Below are positions 1 to 7,568 of a stretch of 64,000 nucleotides of DNA, in pieces. The position numbers were made by a program, and so were the translations under genes. The stretch lies in the NCBI GenBank assembly GCA_036013505.1, contig CP107851.1, positions 1,860,001-1,924,000 on the forward strand. Direction: 5' to 3'. Source of the stretch: Streptomyces sp. NBC_00510 (GTDB lineage: Bacteria; Actinomycetota; Actinomycetes; Streptomycetales; Streptomycetaceae). A model generated the notes under the pieces. That model saw only the letters and a list, made by a program, of their open reading frames with translations. It searched no databases and was not told the DNA's origin. Within the stretch, counting starts at the first letter, position 1. Each line of letters opens with the position of its first letter.

Positions 1-479
1 CGCGGTTCGACCGGCTCCAGGCCCTGGCCGAGCCGGTACAGGGCGGTCAGCAGCGTGGGCACGGCGGCGGTCGCGGCGAGCGCGTCGGACAGCCGCCGCT
101 CCGGGTCGATGTCGTACAGCGGGCGGAAGCCCTCGGCCGCCCCCAGCAAGGACAGCGCCGAACGTAGCCCGGCGAGCGGGCCGCTGAGCGCTCCGGAGCG
201 GACGACGGCCGGCAGCGCGTCGCGGACGGCGGCGGGCAGCCGGCGCAGCGGGGCGACGCGCCGGGCGAAGGCGGCGCGCCCGCCGGCGTCGGGCAGCGTG
301 CCGAGCAGCATCAGGTGCCAGACGTCCTCGAAGGTGCGGCTCTGCGCCAGGTCGACGGCCGAGTACTGGCGGTAGTGGTAGAAGCCCTCGGTGCCGCGGA
401 CGTCGCCGAGCGAGGTCTCGGTGACGACGACTCCCTTCAGGCCGCGGGGTACGTCGGGGGTGACGGGAATGACGGTCAC
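1..479 (-). CDS. Citrate synthase family protein (N-terminal part, runs off the left edge)
   Basis: The minus strand encodes about 159 residues before the window ends, so only the N-terminal part is visible and the catalytic C-terminal half is missing. The start is GTG at 479 with GGAGG a few bases upstream. The visible sequence opens with MTVIPVTPDVPRGLKGVVV and continues with the stretch FYHYRQYSAVDLAQSRTFED, which fits the large domain of actinobacterial citrate synthase 2-type proteins that condense acetyl- or propionyl-CoA with oxaloacetate. It is transcribed divergently from an HTH-containing citrate synthase gene 107 bases away, and the shared promoter region holds ATTGAT-type repeats. 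It could equally be a methylcitrate synthase; the missing half would decide. Confidence 0.75.
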   Translation of the reverse strand, partial: MTVIPVTPDVPRGLKGVVVTETSLGDVRGTEGFYHYRQYSAVDLAQSRTFEDVWHLMLLGTLPDAGGRAAFARRVAPLRRLPAAVRDALPAVVRSGALSGPLAGLRSALSLLGAAEGFRPLYDIDPERRLSDALAATAAVPTLLTALYRLGQGLEPVEP

Positions 480-531
480 GGTGGTCCTCCGGTGCTGCTT
501 CGACGGCTCGGCGTTGACCCGACCATCCATC

Positions 532-569
532 ATTGATTCAATCCCCGTCAATATTGATCCAATCAATAT
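532..569. promoter_or_regulatory. Operator-like ATTGAT repeats between divergent citrate synthase genes
   Basis: Two near-identical palindromic 11-mers, ATTGATTCAAT (532-542) and ATTGATCCAAT (553-563), lie 21 bp apart, which is two helical turns. They overlap larger symmetric elements: TCAATATTGA at 548-557 and ATATTGAT-CCA-ATCAATAT at 551-569. The stretch is strikingly AT-rich for this DNA. The downstream gene starts at 586 and encodes an HTH domain, so autoregulation of the pair is an inference from position and symmetry. Confidence 0.6.
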
Positions 570-585
570 GTGGTGGGATGGAGTC

Positions 586-1815
586 ATGACGACGGAGGAA
601 CGGCTGAGCACCCGCGAGGCGGCCGGGCGGCTCGGGGTCAAGCCGGAGACGGTGTACGCCTACGTCAGCCGCGGCCTGCTGAGCAGCCGGCGCGCGCCCG
701 GCGGGCGCGGCAGCACCTTCGACCCCGAGGAGGTCGACGCCCTCGTGCGCCGCAACCGGCGCGCGGCGCAGCAGCCCCCCGCGGACGACGGCACGGGCCC
801 CGTGCGCACCGCGATCACCCTCATCGACGGGGACCGCTGCTACTTCCGCGGGGTCGACGCGACGGCCCTGGCCGAGCGGTACGGCTACGAGGAGGTGGCG
901 GAGTGGCTGTGGACCGGCGTCCTGCGTTCCGGGGTGCGTTTCACCGCGCCACCGCAGGCGCTGCAGGCCGCCCGGCGGGCGGTCGGGGTGCTGCCCGGGC
1001 ACAGCGGCCCGATGGACCGGCTGCGGGCGACCGCCGTCGCGGCGGCCGCGGCGGACCCGCTCCGGTTCGACCTCTCCCCCGAGGCCGTGCTCGGCGCCGC
1101 CCGCGGCCTCATCCCCACGCTGGTCCGGGCTCTGCCCGCGGCCGGGACCCCGCACCGGGGCGAGGGCCGGCTGGCCTGGCGGCTGTGGTCCCGCCTGTCC
1201 GGTCGCCCGGCCGACGACGCGTCACTGCGTGCGCTGGACGCGGCGCTCGTCCTGCTCATCGACCACGACCTGGCCGCCTCGACGCTCGCCGTGCGCGTGG
1301 CCGCCTCCGCCCGCGCGCATCCGTACGCCGTGGTCTCGGCCGGCCTCGGGGCCCTCGACGGCCCGCTGCACGGAGCCGCGAGCGGCCTCGCCCACCGCAT
1401 GCTGGCCGAGGTCCTCGACCGCGGCAGCGCGGCGGCCGTCGTCGCCGACCACCTGCGCGCGGGCCGCCGTGTGCCGGGGCTCGGCCACCGCCTCTACCGG
1501 GCCGAGGACCCCCGCGCGGTCATGCTCTTCCGGCTGCTCGAGGACGTCCCGTACGCGGAGCGGGCGCTGGCCGCCGCCCGCGAGGTGGCCGCCACGACGG
1601 CCCGTCACACCCCGGTCCACCCCAACGTCGACCTCGCCCTGGCGGTGCTCTCCGTCTCCACCGGCATGGTCCCCGAAGCCGGCGAGACGGTCTTCGCGGT
1701 CGCCCGGACGGCGGGCTGGATCGCCCACGCCCTGGAGGAGTACGAGGAACCCCCGCTGCGCATGCGCCCGAGCGGGCACTACGTGGGACCGCGCCCTCCG
1801 CAGCCGCTGCCCTGA
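586..1815 (+). CDS. Citrate synthase with N-terminal helix-turn-helix domain
   Basis: 409 residues. Residues 5-57 form a MerR/excisionase-like helix-turn-helix (LSTREAAGRLGVKPETVYAY, then a recognition segment SRGLLSSRRAPGGRGSTF). The rest is a citrate synthase fold: GPLHGAAS around His262 matches the family's PLHGG loop, and GLGHRLYRAEDPRA around His301 matches the GHRVYKxxDPR loop, so the active-site loops appear kept. I chose ATG 586 because GGATGGAG lies just upstream and the HTH begins four residues in; an open frame extends upstream but crosses the operator-like repeats. Divergent from the other citrate synthase gene. A DNA-binding citrate synthase could act as a substrate-sensing regulator as well as, or instead of, an enzyme; that is inference. 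Confidence 0.8.
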   Translation: MTTEERLSTREAAGRLGVKPETVYAYVSRGLLSSRRAPGGRGSTFDPEEVDALVRRNRRAAQQPPADDGTGPVRTAITLIDGDRCYFRGVDATALAERYGYEEVAEWLWTGVLRSGVRFTAPPQALQAARRAVGVLPGHSGPMDRLRATAVAAAAADPLRFDLSPEAVLGAARGLIPTLVRALPAAGTPHRGEGRLAWRLWSRLSGRPADDASLRALDAALVLLIDHDLAASTLAVRVAASARAHPYAVVSAGLGALDGPLHGAASGLAHRMLAEVLDRGSAAAVVADHLRAGRRVPGLGHRLYRAEDPRAVMLFRLLEDVPYAERALAAAREVAATTARHTPVHPNVDLALAVLSVSTGMVPEAGETVFAVARTAGWIAHALEEYEEPPLRMRPSGHYVGPRPPQPLP

Positions 1816-1834
1816 GGCCCGCCGCGGGGGTCCG

Positions 1835-2230
1835 TCAGCCGAGCTGCGTGGGCATCGGCACCTCGACGGCGTCGGTGGGGAAACCGGTGGCCGGCGTCCA
1901 CTCCGGCGTCGGCGGCGTGCGCGGCACCGGCGATCCGTAGCCCTTGGGGTTCTGCTCGATCGCCGTTCCGGACCCGTGCCCCCGGCCGGCCGTCCCGCCC
2001 TGGGTGGGGCGCGGAGCGCGCAGGGGACGCGGACCGCGTGGGGGAGGCGGACGCCGAGGCCGAGGGCGACGCCGACGGGGACGGTGAGTGCGAGGGCGAC
2101 ACCGAGGCCGGGGCCGACGGCTCAGGCGGTGCGGAGGACGTGCCGCCCTCCCCCGAGCACCCGGCCACCGCCGGCGCTGGGAACAGCCCCGCCCGGCCGC
2201 CAGTCCCCACCGGCCCGTTCCGTCGCTCAC
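1835..2230 (-). pseudogene. Frameshifted lipoprotein gene remnant (or two sequencing indels)
   Basis: Read from GTG 2230, one frame gives a short N-terminus (VSDGTGRWGLAAG); shifting frame near 2187-2197 continues into a hydrophobic stretch with lipobox AVAGC|SGEGG and a Pro/Ser/Ala-rich linker typical of Streptomyces lipoproteins. Shifting back near 2006-2012 gives a plausible end (AIEQNPKGYGSPVPRTPPTP through MPTQLG) and a stop at 1835. The two shifts compensate, so 396 bases equal 132 codons. Both sites are G/C homopolymer-rich, where sequencing indels are common. Function unknown. Either a decayed gene or an intact 131-residue lipoprotein with two base-call errors. Confidence 0.5.
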
Positions 2231-2329
2231 CGATCCACCCGCCCCGCACCGCTCACCGATCCCATGACGGGCGCAATCCACCGGCTCCGGGCGCCGGCCG
2301 GGCGGGCGGGGCGGGCACGTCGCAGGCGT

Positions 2330-4903
2330 TCAGGGCGAGTCCGGGAAGCGCACCTCGTACGCCAGGGCGTCACCGGCCGCCGGGACGTGTTCCACCGCCG
2401 CCGCGCGGGCCGCGGCGCGGACGTCGTCCTCGGCCAGGGCGAGGAGCGCCAGCTCCGGGGCCGGGCCGGTGACGACGAGCCGGGCGACCTCCGCCCGCAT
2501 CGACAGCCGCGCCTCGGACTTGGCCTTGCGGACCGCGGTGATCGCGTCGCGGGCGGTGGCCAGGACGCGCGGGTCCCCGTCGCCGGAGAGCGCCCGCAGG
2601 GCATCCGCGTCGGGCCAGTCGGCGCGGTGGACCGAGCCTTCACGCCACCATGACCAGACCTCCTCGGTGACGAAGGGCAGGAAGGGCGCGAACAGCCGCA
2701 GCAGGACCGACAGCGCGGTGGACAGCGTCGCGAGGGCGGAGGTGTCGCCGTCGTACGCGCGGCCCTTGACCAGTTCGACGTAGTCGTCGCAGAAGTCCCA
2801 GAAGAAGGACTCCACGCGTTCCAGGGCGCGGGCGTGGTCGAACTCCTCCAGGGCGTCGGTGGCGGCGCGGACGGTCGACGCGAGGGCCGCGAGGAGGGCG
2901 CGGTCCAGCGGCGCGGCGACCGCCGGTGCGGCGCCTTCCGCCACCGCGCCGTCCGCGACCACGCCGGAGGTGACGACGAAGCGGCCGACGTTGAGGACCT
3001 TGATGGCCAGGCGGCGGCCGATCTTCATCTGCCCGGTGTCGAAGGCGGTGTCCGTGCCCGGCCGGGCGGCGGCCGCCCAGTAGCGGACGGCGTCGGAGCC
3101 GTGCTGCTCCAGCAGGTCGCCCGGGGTGACCGCCTTGCCCCGGGACTTGGACATCTTCTTGCGGTCCGGGTCGAGGATCCAGCCGGAGATCGCGGCGTGC
3201 CGCCACGGCAGGACGCCCTGCTCGGCGTGGGCGCGGACGATGCTGCCGAACAGCCAGGTGCGGATGATCTCGTGGGCCTGCGGCCGAAGGTCCATCGGGA
3301 AGACCCTGGCGAACAGCTCGTCGTCGGTGCCCCATCCGGCGGCGATCTGCGGGGTGAGCGACGACGTCGCCCAGGTGTCCATGACATCCGGGTCGCCGGT
3401 GAACCCGCCGGGCGCGCCGCGCTGCTCCTCGCGGTAGCCGTCGGGGACGTCGGTACCGGGGTCGACGGGCAGCGCCGACTCGTCGGGGACCAGCGGCGTG
3501 CCGTGGACGGGCTCGCCGGTCTCGTCGAGCGGGTACCAGACGGGGACGGGGACGCCGAACCAGCGCTGGCGGCTGACCAGCCAGTCGCCGTTGAGTCCTT
3601 CGACCCAGCTCTCGTAGCGGACGCGCATGTGCTCCGGGTGCCAGCGCAGTTCGCGACCCCGCTCCAGCAGCCGGTCGCGCAGGGCCTCGTCGCGGCCGCC
3701 GTTGCGCAGGTACCACTGGCGGGTGGTGACGATCTCCAGCGGCCGGTCGCCCTTCTCGTAGAACTTCACGGCGTGGACGACCGGTTCGGGCTCGCCCTCC
3801 AGGTCGCCGCGCTCGCGCAGCATCCCCACCAGCCGCTCGCGGCCGGTGTGCGCGGTGGCGCCGGCCAGCTTTCCGTACGCCTCGCGGGCCTGCGCCGTCC
3901 GCAGGGCGGCCGGCGGCGCGGGCAGGAAGCGTCCGTCGCGGCCGAGGACCGGGCGGGTGGGCAGCCGTAGTTCGCGCCACCAGATGACGTCGGTGGTGTC
4001 GCCGAAGGTGCAGATCATGGCGATGCCGGTGCCCTTGTCCGGGTCGGCCAGCCGGTGGGCGTGGACGGGGACCTCGACGCCGAAGACCGGGGTCGTGACG
4101 CTCGTGCCGATCAGCTCCCGGTAACGCTCGTCGTCGGGGTGCGCGACCAGGGCGACGCAGGCGGGGAGGAGTTCCGGCCGGGTGGTGGCGACGACGACCC
4201 GGCCGCCGCCGGGGCGGTGGAAGGCCAGCCGGTGGTAGGCGCCGGGCCGTTCGCGGTCCTCCAGCTCCGCCTGGGCGACGGCGGTGCGGAAGGTGGTGTC
4301 CCACAGGGTGGGCGCCTCGGCCGAGTAGGCCTCGCCGCGCGCCAGGTTGCGCAGGAAGGCGCGCTGGGAGGCGGCGCGCGAACGGGCGCCGACGGTCTGG
4401 TAGGTGAGCGTCCAGTCGACCGACAGGCCCAGGCGGCGCCAGAGTTGCTCGAAGGCCTTCTCGTCCTCGGCGGTGAGGGCCTCGCACAGTTCGATGAAGT
4501 TCCGCCGCGAGACGGGCCGCTGGTGACTGCCGGGGCGCTCGGGCGGGGTGAAGCCGGGATCGTACGGGAGCGAGGGGTCGCAGCGGACCCCGTAGTGGTT
4601 CTGGACCCGGCGCTCGGTGGGCAGGCCGTTGTCGTCCCAGCCCATGGGGTAGAAGACGGTCTGCCCGCGCATGCGCCGGTAGCGGGCGACGGTGTCGGTG
4701 TGGGTGTACGAGAAGACGTGGCCGATGTGGAGCGATCCGCTGGCCGTGGGCGGCGGGGTGTCGATGGAGAAGATCTCCTCGCGCGGCCGCGACCGGTCGA
4801 AGCGGTGTACGCCCGACTCGTCCCAGCGCCGCGACCATTTCGCTTCGAGCCCGTCGAGGGAGGGCTTGCCGGGGACGTCGTGGTGACGGGACGGGGGGTT
4901 CAT
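2330..4903 (-). CDS. valS: Valyl-tRNA synthetase, atypical lineage
   Basis: 857 residues, class I aminoacyl-tRNA synthetase. HIGH signature at 59-62 (SGSLHIGH) and KMSKS at 583-587. An editing (CP1) domain is present between them (VATTRPELLPACVALVAHPD). The segment YPMGWDDNGLPTERRVQNHY differs from the usual bacterial ValRS (which reads more like QPGMDHAGIATQ in housekeeping Streptomyces copies, as I recall) and resembles the DDNGLPTE type found in archaea and some bacteria, so this is probably a second ValRS. Start ATG 4903 has no good ribosome site, but TACCAT at 4917-4912 (minus strand) precedes it by 8 bases, suggesting a leaderless message. Divergent from a MarR regulator. It charges tRNA-Val; whether it is essential here or a resistance-type duplicate cannot be seen. 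Confidence 0.9.
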   Translation of the reverse strand: MNPPSRHHDVPGKPSLDGLEAKWSRRWDESGVHRFDRSRPREEIFSIDTPPPTASGSLHIGHVFSYTHTDTVARYRRMRGQTVFYPMGWDDNGLPTERRVQNHYGVRCDPSLPYDPGFTPPERPGSHQRPVSRRNFIELCEALTAEDEKAFEQLWRRLGLSVDWTLTYQTVGARSRAASQRAFLRNLARGEAYSAEAPTLWDTTFRTAVAQAELEDRERPGAYHRLAFHRPGGGRVVVATTRPELLPACVALVAHPDDERYRELIGTSVTTPVFGVEVPVHAHRLADPDKGTGIAMICTFGDTTDVIWWRELRLPTRPVLGRDGRFLPAPPAALRTAQAREAYGKLAGATAHTGRERLVGMLRERGDLEGEPEPVVHAVKFYEKGDRPLEIVTTRQWYLRNGGRDEALRDRLLERGRELRWHPEHMRVRYESWVEGLNGDWLVSRQRWFGVPVPVWYPLDETGEPVHGTPLVPDESALPVDPGTDVPDGYREEQRGAPGGFTGDPDVMDTWATSSLTPQIAAGWGTDDELFARVFPMDLRPQAHEIIRTWLFGSIVRAHAEQGVLPWRHAAISGWILDPDRKKMSKSRGKAVTPGDLLEQHGSDAVRYWAAAARPGTDTAFDTGQMKIGRRLAIKVLNVGRFVVTSGVVADGAVAEGAAPAVAAPLDRALLAALASTVRAATDALEEFDHARALERVESFFWDFCDDYVELVKGRAYDGDTSALATLSTALSVLLRLFAPFLPFVTEEVWSWWREGSVHRADWPDADALRALSGDGDPRVLATARDAITAVRKAKSEARLSMRAEVARLVVTGPAPELALLALAEDDVRAAARAAAVEHVPAAGDALAYEVRFPDSP

Positions 4904-4937
4904 GCCGTCCCATGGTAGGCAGGCGGGCCCCCGCGGC

Positions 4938-5003
4938 CGAACGATTTACCCGCCGGATCGTTCGTGTCACCGATGATTCGGTAACGGACCTTTTTGCTAG
5001 GCT
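4938..5003. promoter_or_regulatory. Inverted repeats and -10 box in the valS/marR divergent promoter
   Basis: An 8-bp inverted repeat, CGAACGAT (4938-4945) and ATCGTTCG (4957-4964), is followed by ACCGA-TGAT-TCGGT (4969-4982). A TAGGCT box at 4998-5003 sits exactly six bases before the marR ATG, which has no ribosome site, implying leaderless transcription. The symmetric elements are candidate MarR operators by position. Confidence 0.5.
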
Positions 5004-5009
5004 CAGACC

Positions 5010-5489
5010 ATGGGTCCCACGGTTTCCGCGCCCGACTTCACCGGGCTGCTGCAGTACGCCAGCCACGCCATGACGAACCGGCTGGCGGCGGCGCTGGCCG
5101 AGGTCGGGCTCACCCCCCGCGGGTACTGCGTGCTGCTGCACGCGCTCCCCGGGGAGCTGACGCAGGCTCAACTGGCCGAGGTCTCCCAGCAGGACAAGAC
5201 CACGATGGTGGTCACCATGGACGAGCTGGAGCGGGCCGGCCTCGCCGAGCGGCACCCCTCCCCCACGGACCGCCGGGCCCGCATCATCACCGTCACCGAG
5301 GCGGGCCGGGAGCTCGTCGCCCGCGGCAGGGAGATCACCGCGCGCGTCCACGGCGACCTGCTGGCGGCCCTTCCCCAGGAAGAACGGACGGTCTTCACCT
5401 CCGCGCTGCAGCGGCTGGTGGACGGTCATCTCGCCGCGGGCGCGGATTCCCCGCGTCCGGTGCGGCGCGCGCGGCAGTCCCGCAAGTAG
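5010..5489 (+). CDS. MarR family transcriptional regulator
   Basis: 159 residues with the MarR winged-helix layout: dimerisation helices at the ends, HTH LTQAQLAEVSQQDKTTMVVT around residues 50-70, and wing containing DRRARIITVTEAG around 88-100. The last residues are Arg-rich. ATG 5010 is preceded by TAGGCT-N6 with no Shine-Dalgarno, so a leaderless mRNA is likely. Inverted repeats upstream are candidate autoregulatory sites. It is divergent from valS and followed 9 bases after its stop by a universal stress protein gene with its own -10 box. MarR proteins usually respond to small phenolic or oxidative ligands; the ligand here cannot be inferred. Confidence 0.88.
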   Translation: MGPTVSAPDFTGLLQYASHAMTNRLAAALAEVGLTPRGYCVLLHALPGELTQAQLAEVSQQDKTTMVVTMDELERAGLAERHPSPTDRRARIITVTEAGRELVARGREITARVHGDLLAALPQEERTVFTSALQRLVDGHLAAGADSPRPVRRARQSRK

Positions 5490-5498
5490 GCTCGGAAC

Positions 5499-5954
5499 GT
5501 GAGCGACAAGGCGGCTTTCGAGCGGGGCACGGACGGTCCCAAGGTGATCGTGGCGGGACTGGACGGATCGGAGTCGTCGTGGCGCGCCGCGGCGTACGCG
5601 GCGGGGCTGGCGCGGCGCCAGAGGGCGCTGCTGGCGATCGTGTACGTGCAGCCGGTCCTGGCGGCGGGGGCCGCCTTCGGCGCCCCGGTCGCGGAGGCGA
5701 CCGCCGAGATCGCCGACGAGCTCAAGGCGGAGATAGAGAAGGCCGCTTCACGCTTCCAGTCGGTGTCCAGCCTGCGCTGGGAGTTCCACACCTTCACGGG
5801 CGACCCCTTCAGCGGGCTGTCCCAGGCCTCCGACGAGCTCAAGGCCGACGCGGTCGTGGTCGGCGCCTCCGAGAAGGCCGGGCACCGGATCGTGGGCTCG
5901 GTGGCGGTGCGGCTGGTCAAGGCGGGCCGCTGGCCGGTGACGGTCGTCCCGTAG
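5499..5954 (+). CDS. Universal stress protein (UspA family), single domain
   Basis: 151 residues, one USP domain. It opens with the beta strand KVIVAGLDGSESSWRAAAYA and ends with VVGASEKAGHRIVGSVAVRL-VKAGRWPVTVVP, matching the ATP-binding G-x2-G-x9-G(S/T) pattern of nucleotide-binding USPs with spacing altered by the Ala/Glu-Lys stretch. GTG 5499 is preceded by TAGGCT (5487-5492) and six bases, so the -10 box overlaps the stop codon of the upstream marR gene and translation is probably leaderless. Likely cytoplasmic stress or dormancy-related role; no specific partner visible. Convergent with the downstream oxidoreductase gene, 22 bases apart. Confidence 0.88.
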   Translation: MSDKAAFERGTDGPKVIVAGLDGSESSWRAAAYAAGLARRQRALLAIVYVQPVLAAGAAFGAPVAEATAEIADELKAEIEKAASRFQSVSSLRWEFHTFTGDPFSGLSQASDELKADAVVVGASEKAGHRIVGSVAVRLVKAGRWPVTVVP

Positions 5955-5976
5955 GCCCTCTCCCGCCGCGGGGCGG

Positions 5977-6936
5977 TCAGGTCCCGTCGGCGACGTGGAT
6001 GACGACTTTGCCGCGGCGGTGCTCGTGCTCCAGCGCCTCGTAGGCGGCGCGGGTCTCGGCGAGCGGCACCACGCGGTCGACGCGCGGGGTGAGCTTGCCG
6101 CCGTCGATGAGCCGGGAGACCGCCTCCAGGCCCGTCCGGTCCGGCTCGACGACGAAGAAGACGCCGCGGGCGCCGTGCGCGCGGGCGCTCTCCTCGTCCG
6201 GCGGGGACACGATGCTCACCAGCAGGCCGCCGGGACGCAGCACCGACCAGGAGCGGTCCTGCGTGGCGCCGCCGACGGCGTCGAAGACGACGTCCACGTC
6301 CGCCACCTCGTCCTCGAAGCGGCTGCCGGCGTAGTCGACGACCCGCTCCGCGCCCAGTCCGGCGACGAAGCCCGCGTCGCGCGCGGCGGCGGTCGCCGTG
6401 ACCCGCGCGCCGAGCGCGGCGGCGATCTGGACGGCGAAGGAGCCGACGCCTCCCGCCGCGCCGTGGACCAGCACATGCCGGCCCGGGGTGACCCCTGCGT
6501 GCCGGGCCAGCGCCTGCCAGACGGTGAGCGCGGCGAGCGGGACCGAGGCGGCCGCGTCGTGGTCGAGACGCCGGGGCTTGGCGGCCAGGATGCCCGCGGG
6601 GAGCGTGACGAACTCGGCCGCGGCACCGTCGTGGACGAAGGGGATCAGTGCGTAGACGGCGTCCCCGACCCTCGGGGTGATCACCCCGGGGCCCACCTCG
6701 GCGACCACTCCGGAGACCTCGTGCGAGGGGATCGTGGGGGTGCGGTCGCGGCCCGAGCCGTCGAAGCTGTCGGTCCAGGTCGCGTCCCAGCCGAGCTCCC
6801 CGGCGGTCACGGAGGCCGCCCGCACCGCCACCAGCGCCTCACCCGCGTCCGGCTCCGGGCGGGGCACGGTCTCGTAGCGGAGCTGTTCGGGCCCGCCGCG
6901 CCGATGCGCCCGTACGGCGTGCATCGTCGTCACCAT
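5977..6936 (-). CDS. NADP-dependent quinone-type oxidoreductase (MDR, zinc-less)
   Basis: 319 residues of the medium-chain dehydrogenase/reductase family. The N-terminal GroES-like domain contains the IPSHEVSGVVAEVGPGV signature; the Rossmann domain has VLVHGAAGGVGSFAVQIAAA. The structural-zinc cysteine cluster and catalytic Cys/His zinc ligands are absent, so it belongs to the quinone oxidoreductase branch that reduces quinones or activated alkenes with NADPH. ATG 6936 has GGGAG eight to twelve bases upstream; a second ATG four codons in (6924) lacks one. It stands alone between the usp gene (convergent) and thioredoxin gene (divergent). The substrate is unknown. Confidence 0.85.
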   Translation of the reverse strand: MVTTMHAVRAHRRGGPEQLRYETVPRPEPDAGEALVAVRAASVTAGELGWDATWTDSFDGSGRDRTPTIPSHEVSGVVAEVGPGVITPRVGDAVYALIPFVHDGAAAEFVTLPAGILAAKPRRLDHDAAASVPLAALTVWQALARHAGVTPGRHVLVHGAAGGVGSFAVQIAAALGARVTATAAARDAGFVAGLGAERVVDYAGSRFEDEVADVDVVFDAVGGATQDRSWSVLRPGGLLVSIVSPPDEESARAHGARGVFFVVEPDRTGLEAVSRLIDGGKLTPRVDRVVPLAETRAAYEALEHEHRRGKVVIHVADGT

Positions 6937-7151
6937 CGGCCGCTCCCGTGGATCGCTCCCGTGCCTGACCGGCGGGGGCGACGGACGTCCCCGCTCCCTC
7001 CAGCATCCGGCCCCGCCCGGCTCCCGGCATCCCGTTCCGCGGGGCGGCGGGGGGACGCGCCGGGAGGGCGGCGTTCGGAATAGCGCAGCGCTGCCCTCGG
7101 TTACGGTCAGTGGGTCCCGACCGACGGCACCCGGAAGCAGGTAAGGGAAGC

Positions 7152-7535
7152 ATGAGCACTGTTGAGCTCACCAAGGACAACTTCGACGAGGTCGTGGGCA
7201 ACAACGATTTCGTCCTGATCGACTTCTGGGCGTCCTGGTGCGGCCCGTGCCGGATGTTCGCCCCCGTCTACGAGTCGGCCGCGGAGAAGAACACCGACCT
7301 CGTGTTCGGCAAGGTCGACACGGAGGCGCAGCCCGAGCTGGCCGCCGCGTTCCAGATCCAGTCCATCCCGACGCTGATGATCATCCGCGACAAGGTGGCC
7401 GTCTTCTCCCAGCCCGGCGCGCTGCCCGCGCCCGCGTTCGAGGACCTGATCAAGCAGGCCCGTGACCTGGACATGGACGAGGTCCGCAAGTCCATCGCCG
7501 AACAGGGCGCGGACCAGGAGGCCCCGAAGGCCTGA
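7152..7535 (+). CDS. Thioredoxin
   Basis: 127 residues with a standard thioredoxin fold: FVLIDFWASWCGPCRMFAP carrying redox Cys30 and Cys33, and the cis-proline loop QIQSIPTLMII. ATG 7152 follows the purine-rich GTAAGGGAAG; a longer in-frame start at 7110 would add residues outside the fold and is not favoured. The C-terminus has a charged extension (KSIAEQGADQEAPKA). It should act as a cytoplasmic dithiol-disulfide reductant with a thioredoxin reductase encoded elsewhere. The acyl-CoA synthetase gene begins 33 bases downstream and appears to have its own operator and -10 box. Confidence 0.93.
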   Translation: MSTVELTKDNFDEVVGNNDFVLIDFWASWCGPCRMFAPVYESAAEKNTDLVFGKVDTEAQPELAAAFQIQSIPTLMIIRDKVAVFSQPGALPAPAFEDLIKQARDLDMDEVRKSIAEQGADQEAPKA

Positions 7536-7538
7536 CAT

Positions 7539-7560
7539 CTGACGAGGCGTCAGCTATGGT
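7539..7560 (+). promoter_or_regulatory. CTGACG-AGG-CGTCAG operator and TATGGT -10 box
   Basis: A perfect 6-3-6 inverted repeat (7539-7553) directly abuts a TATGGT box (7555-7560), eight bases before the acyl-CoA synthetase ATG. Similar CTGACG palindromes recur, to my knowledge, before actinobacterial acyl-CoA genes controlled by TetR-type repressors. A bound repressor here would block the promoter. Confidence 0.55.
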
Positions 7561-7568
7561 GCGGCCGT

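Noticed and set aside
1816..2329. Intact gene in either single frame of this stretch
   Set aside because: Neither frame alone gives both a lipoprotein start and a sensible C-terminus; better explained by frameshifts.
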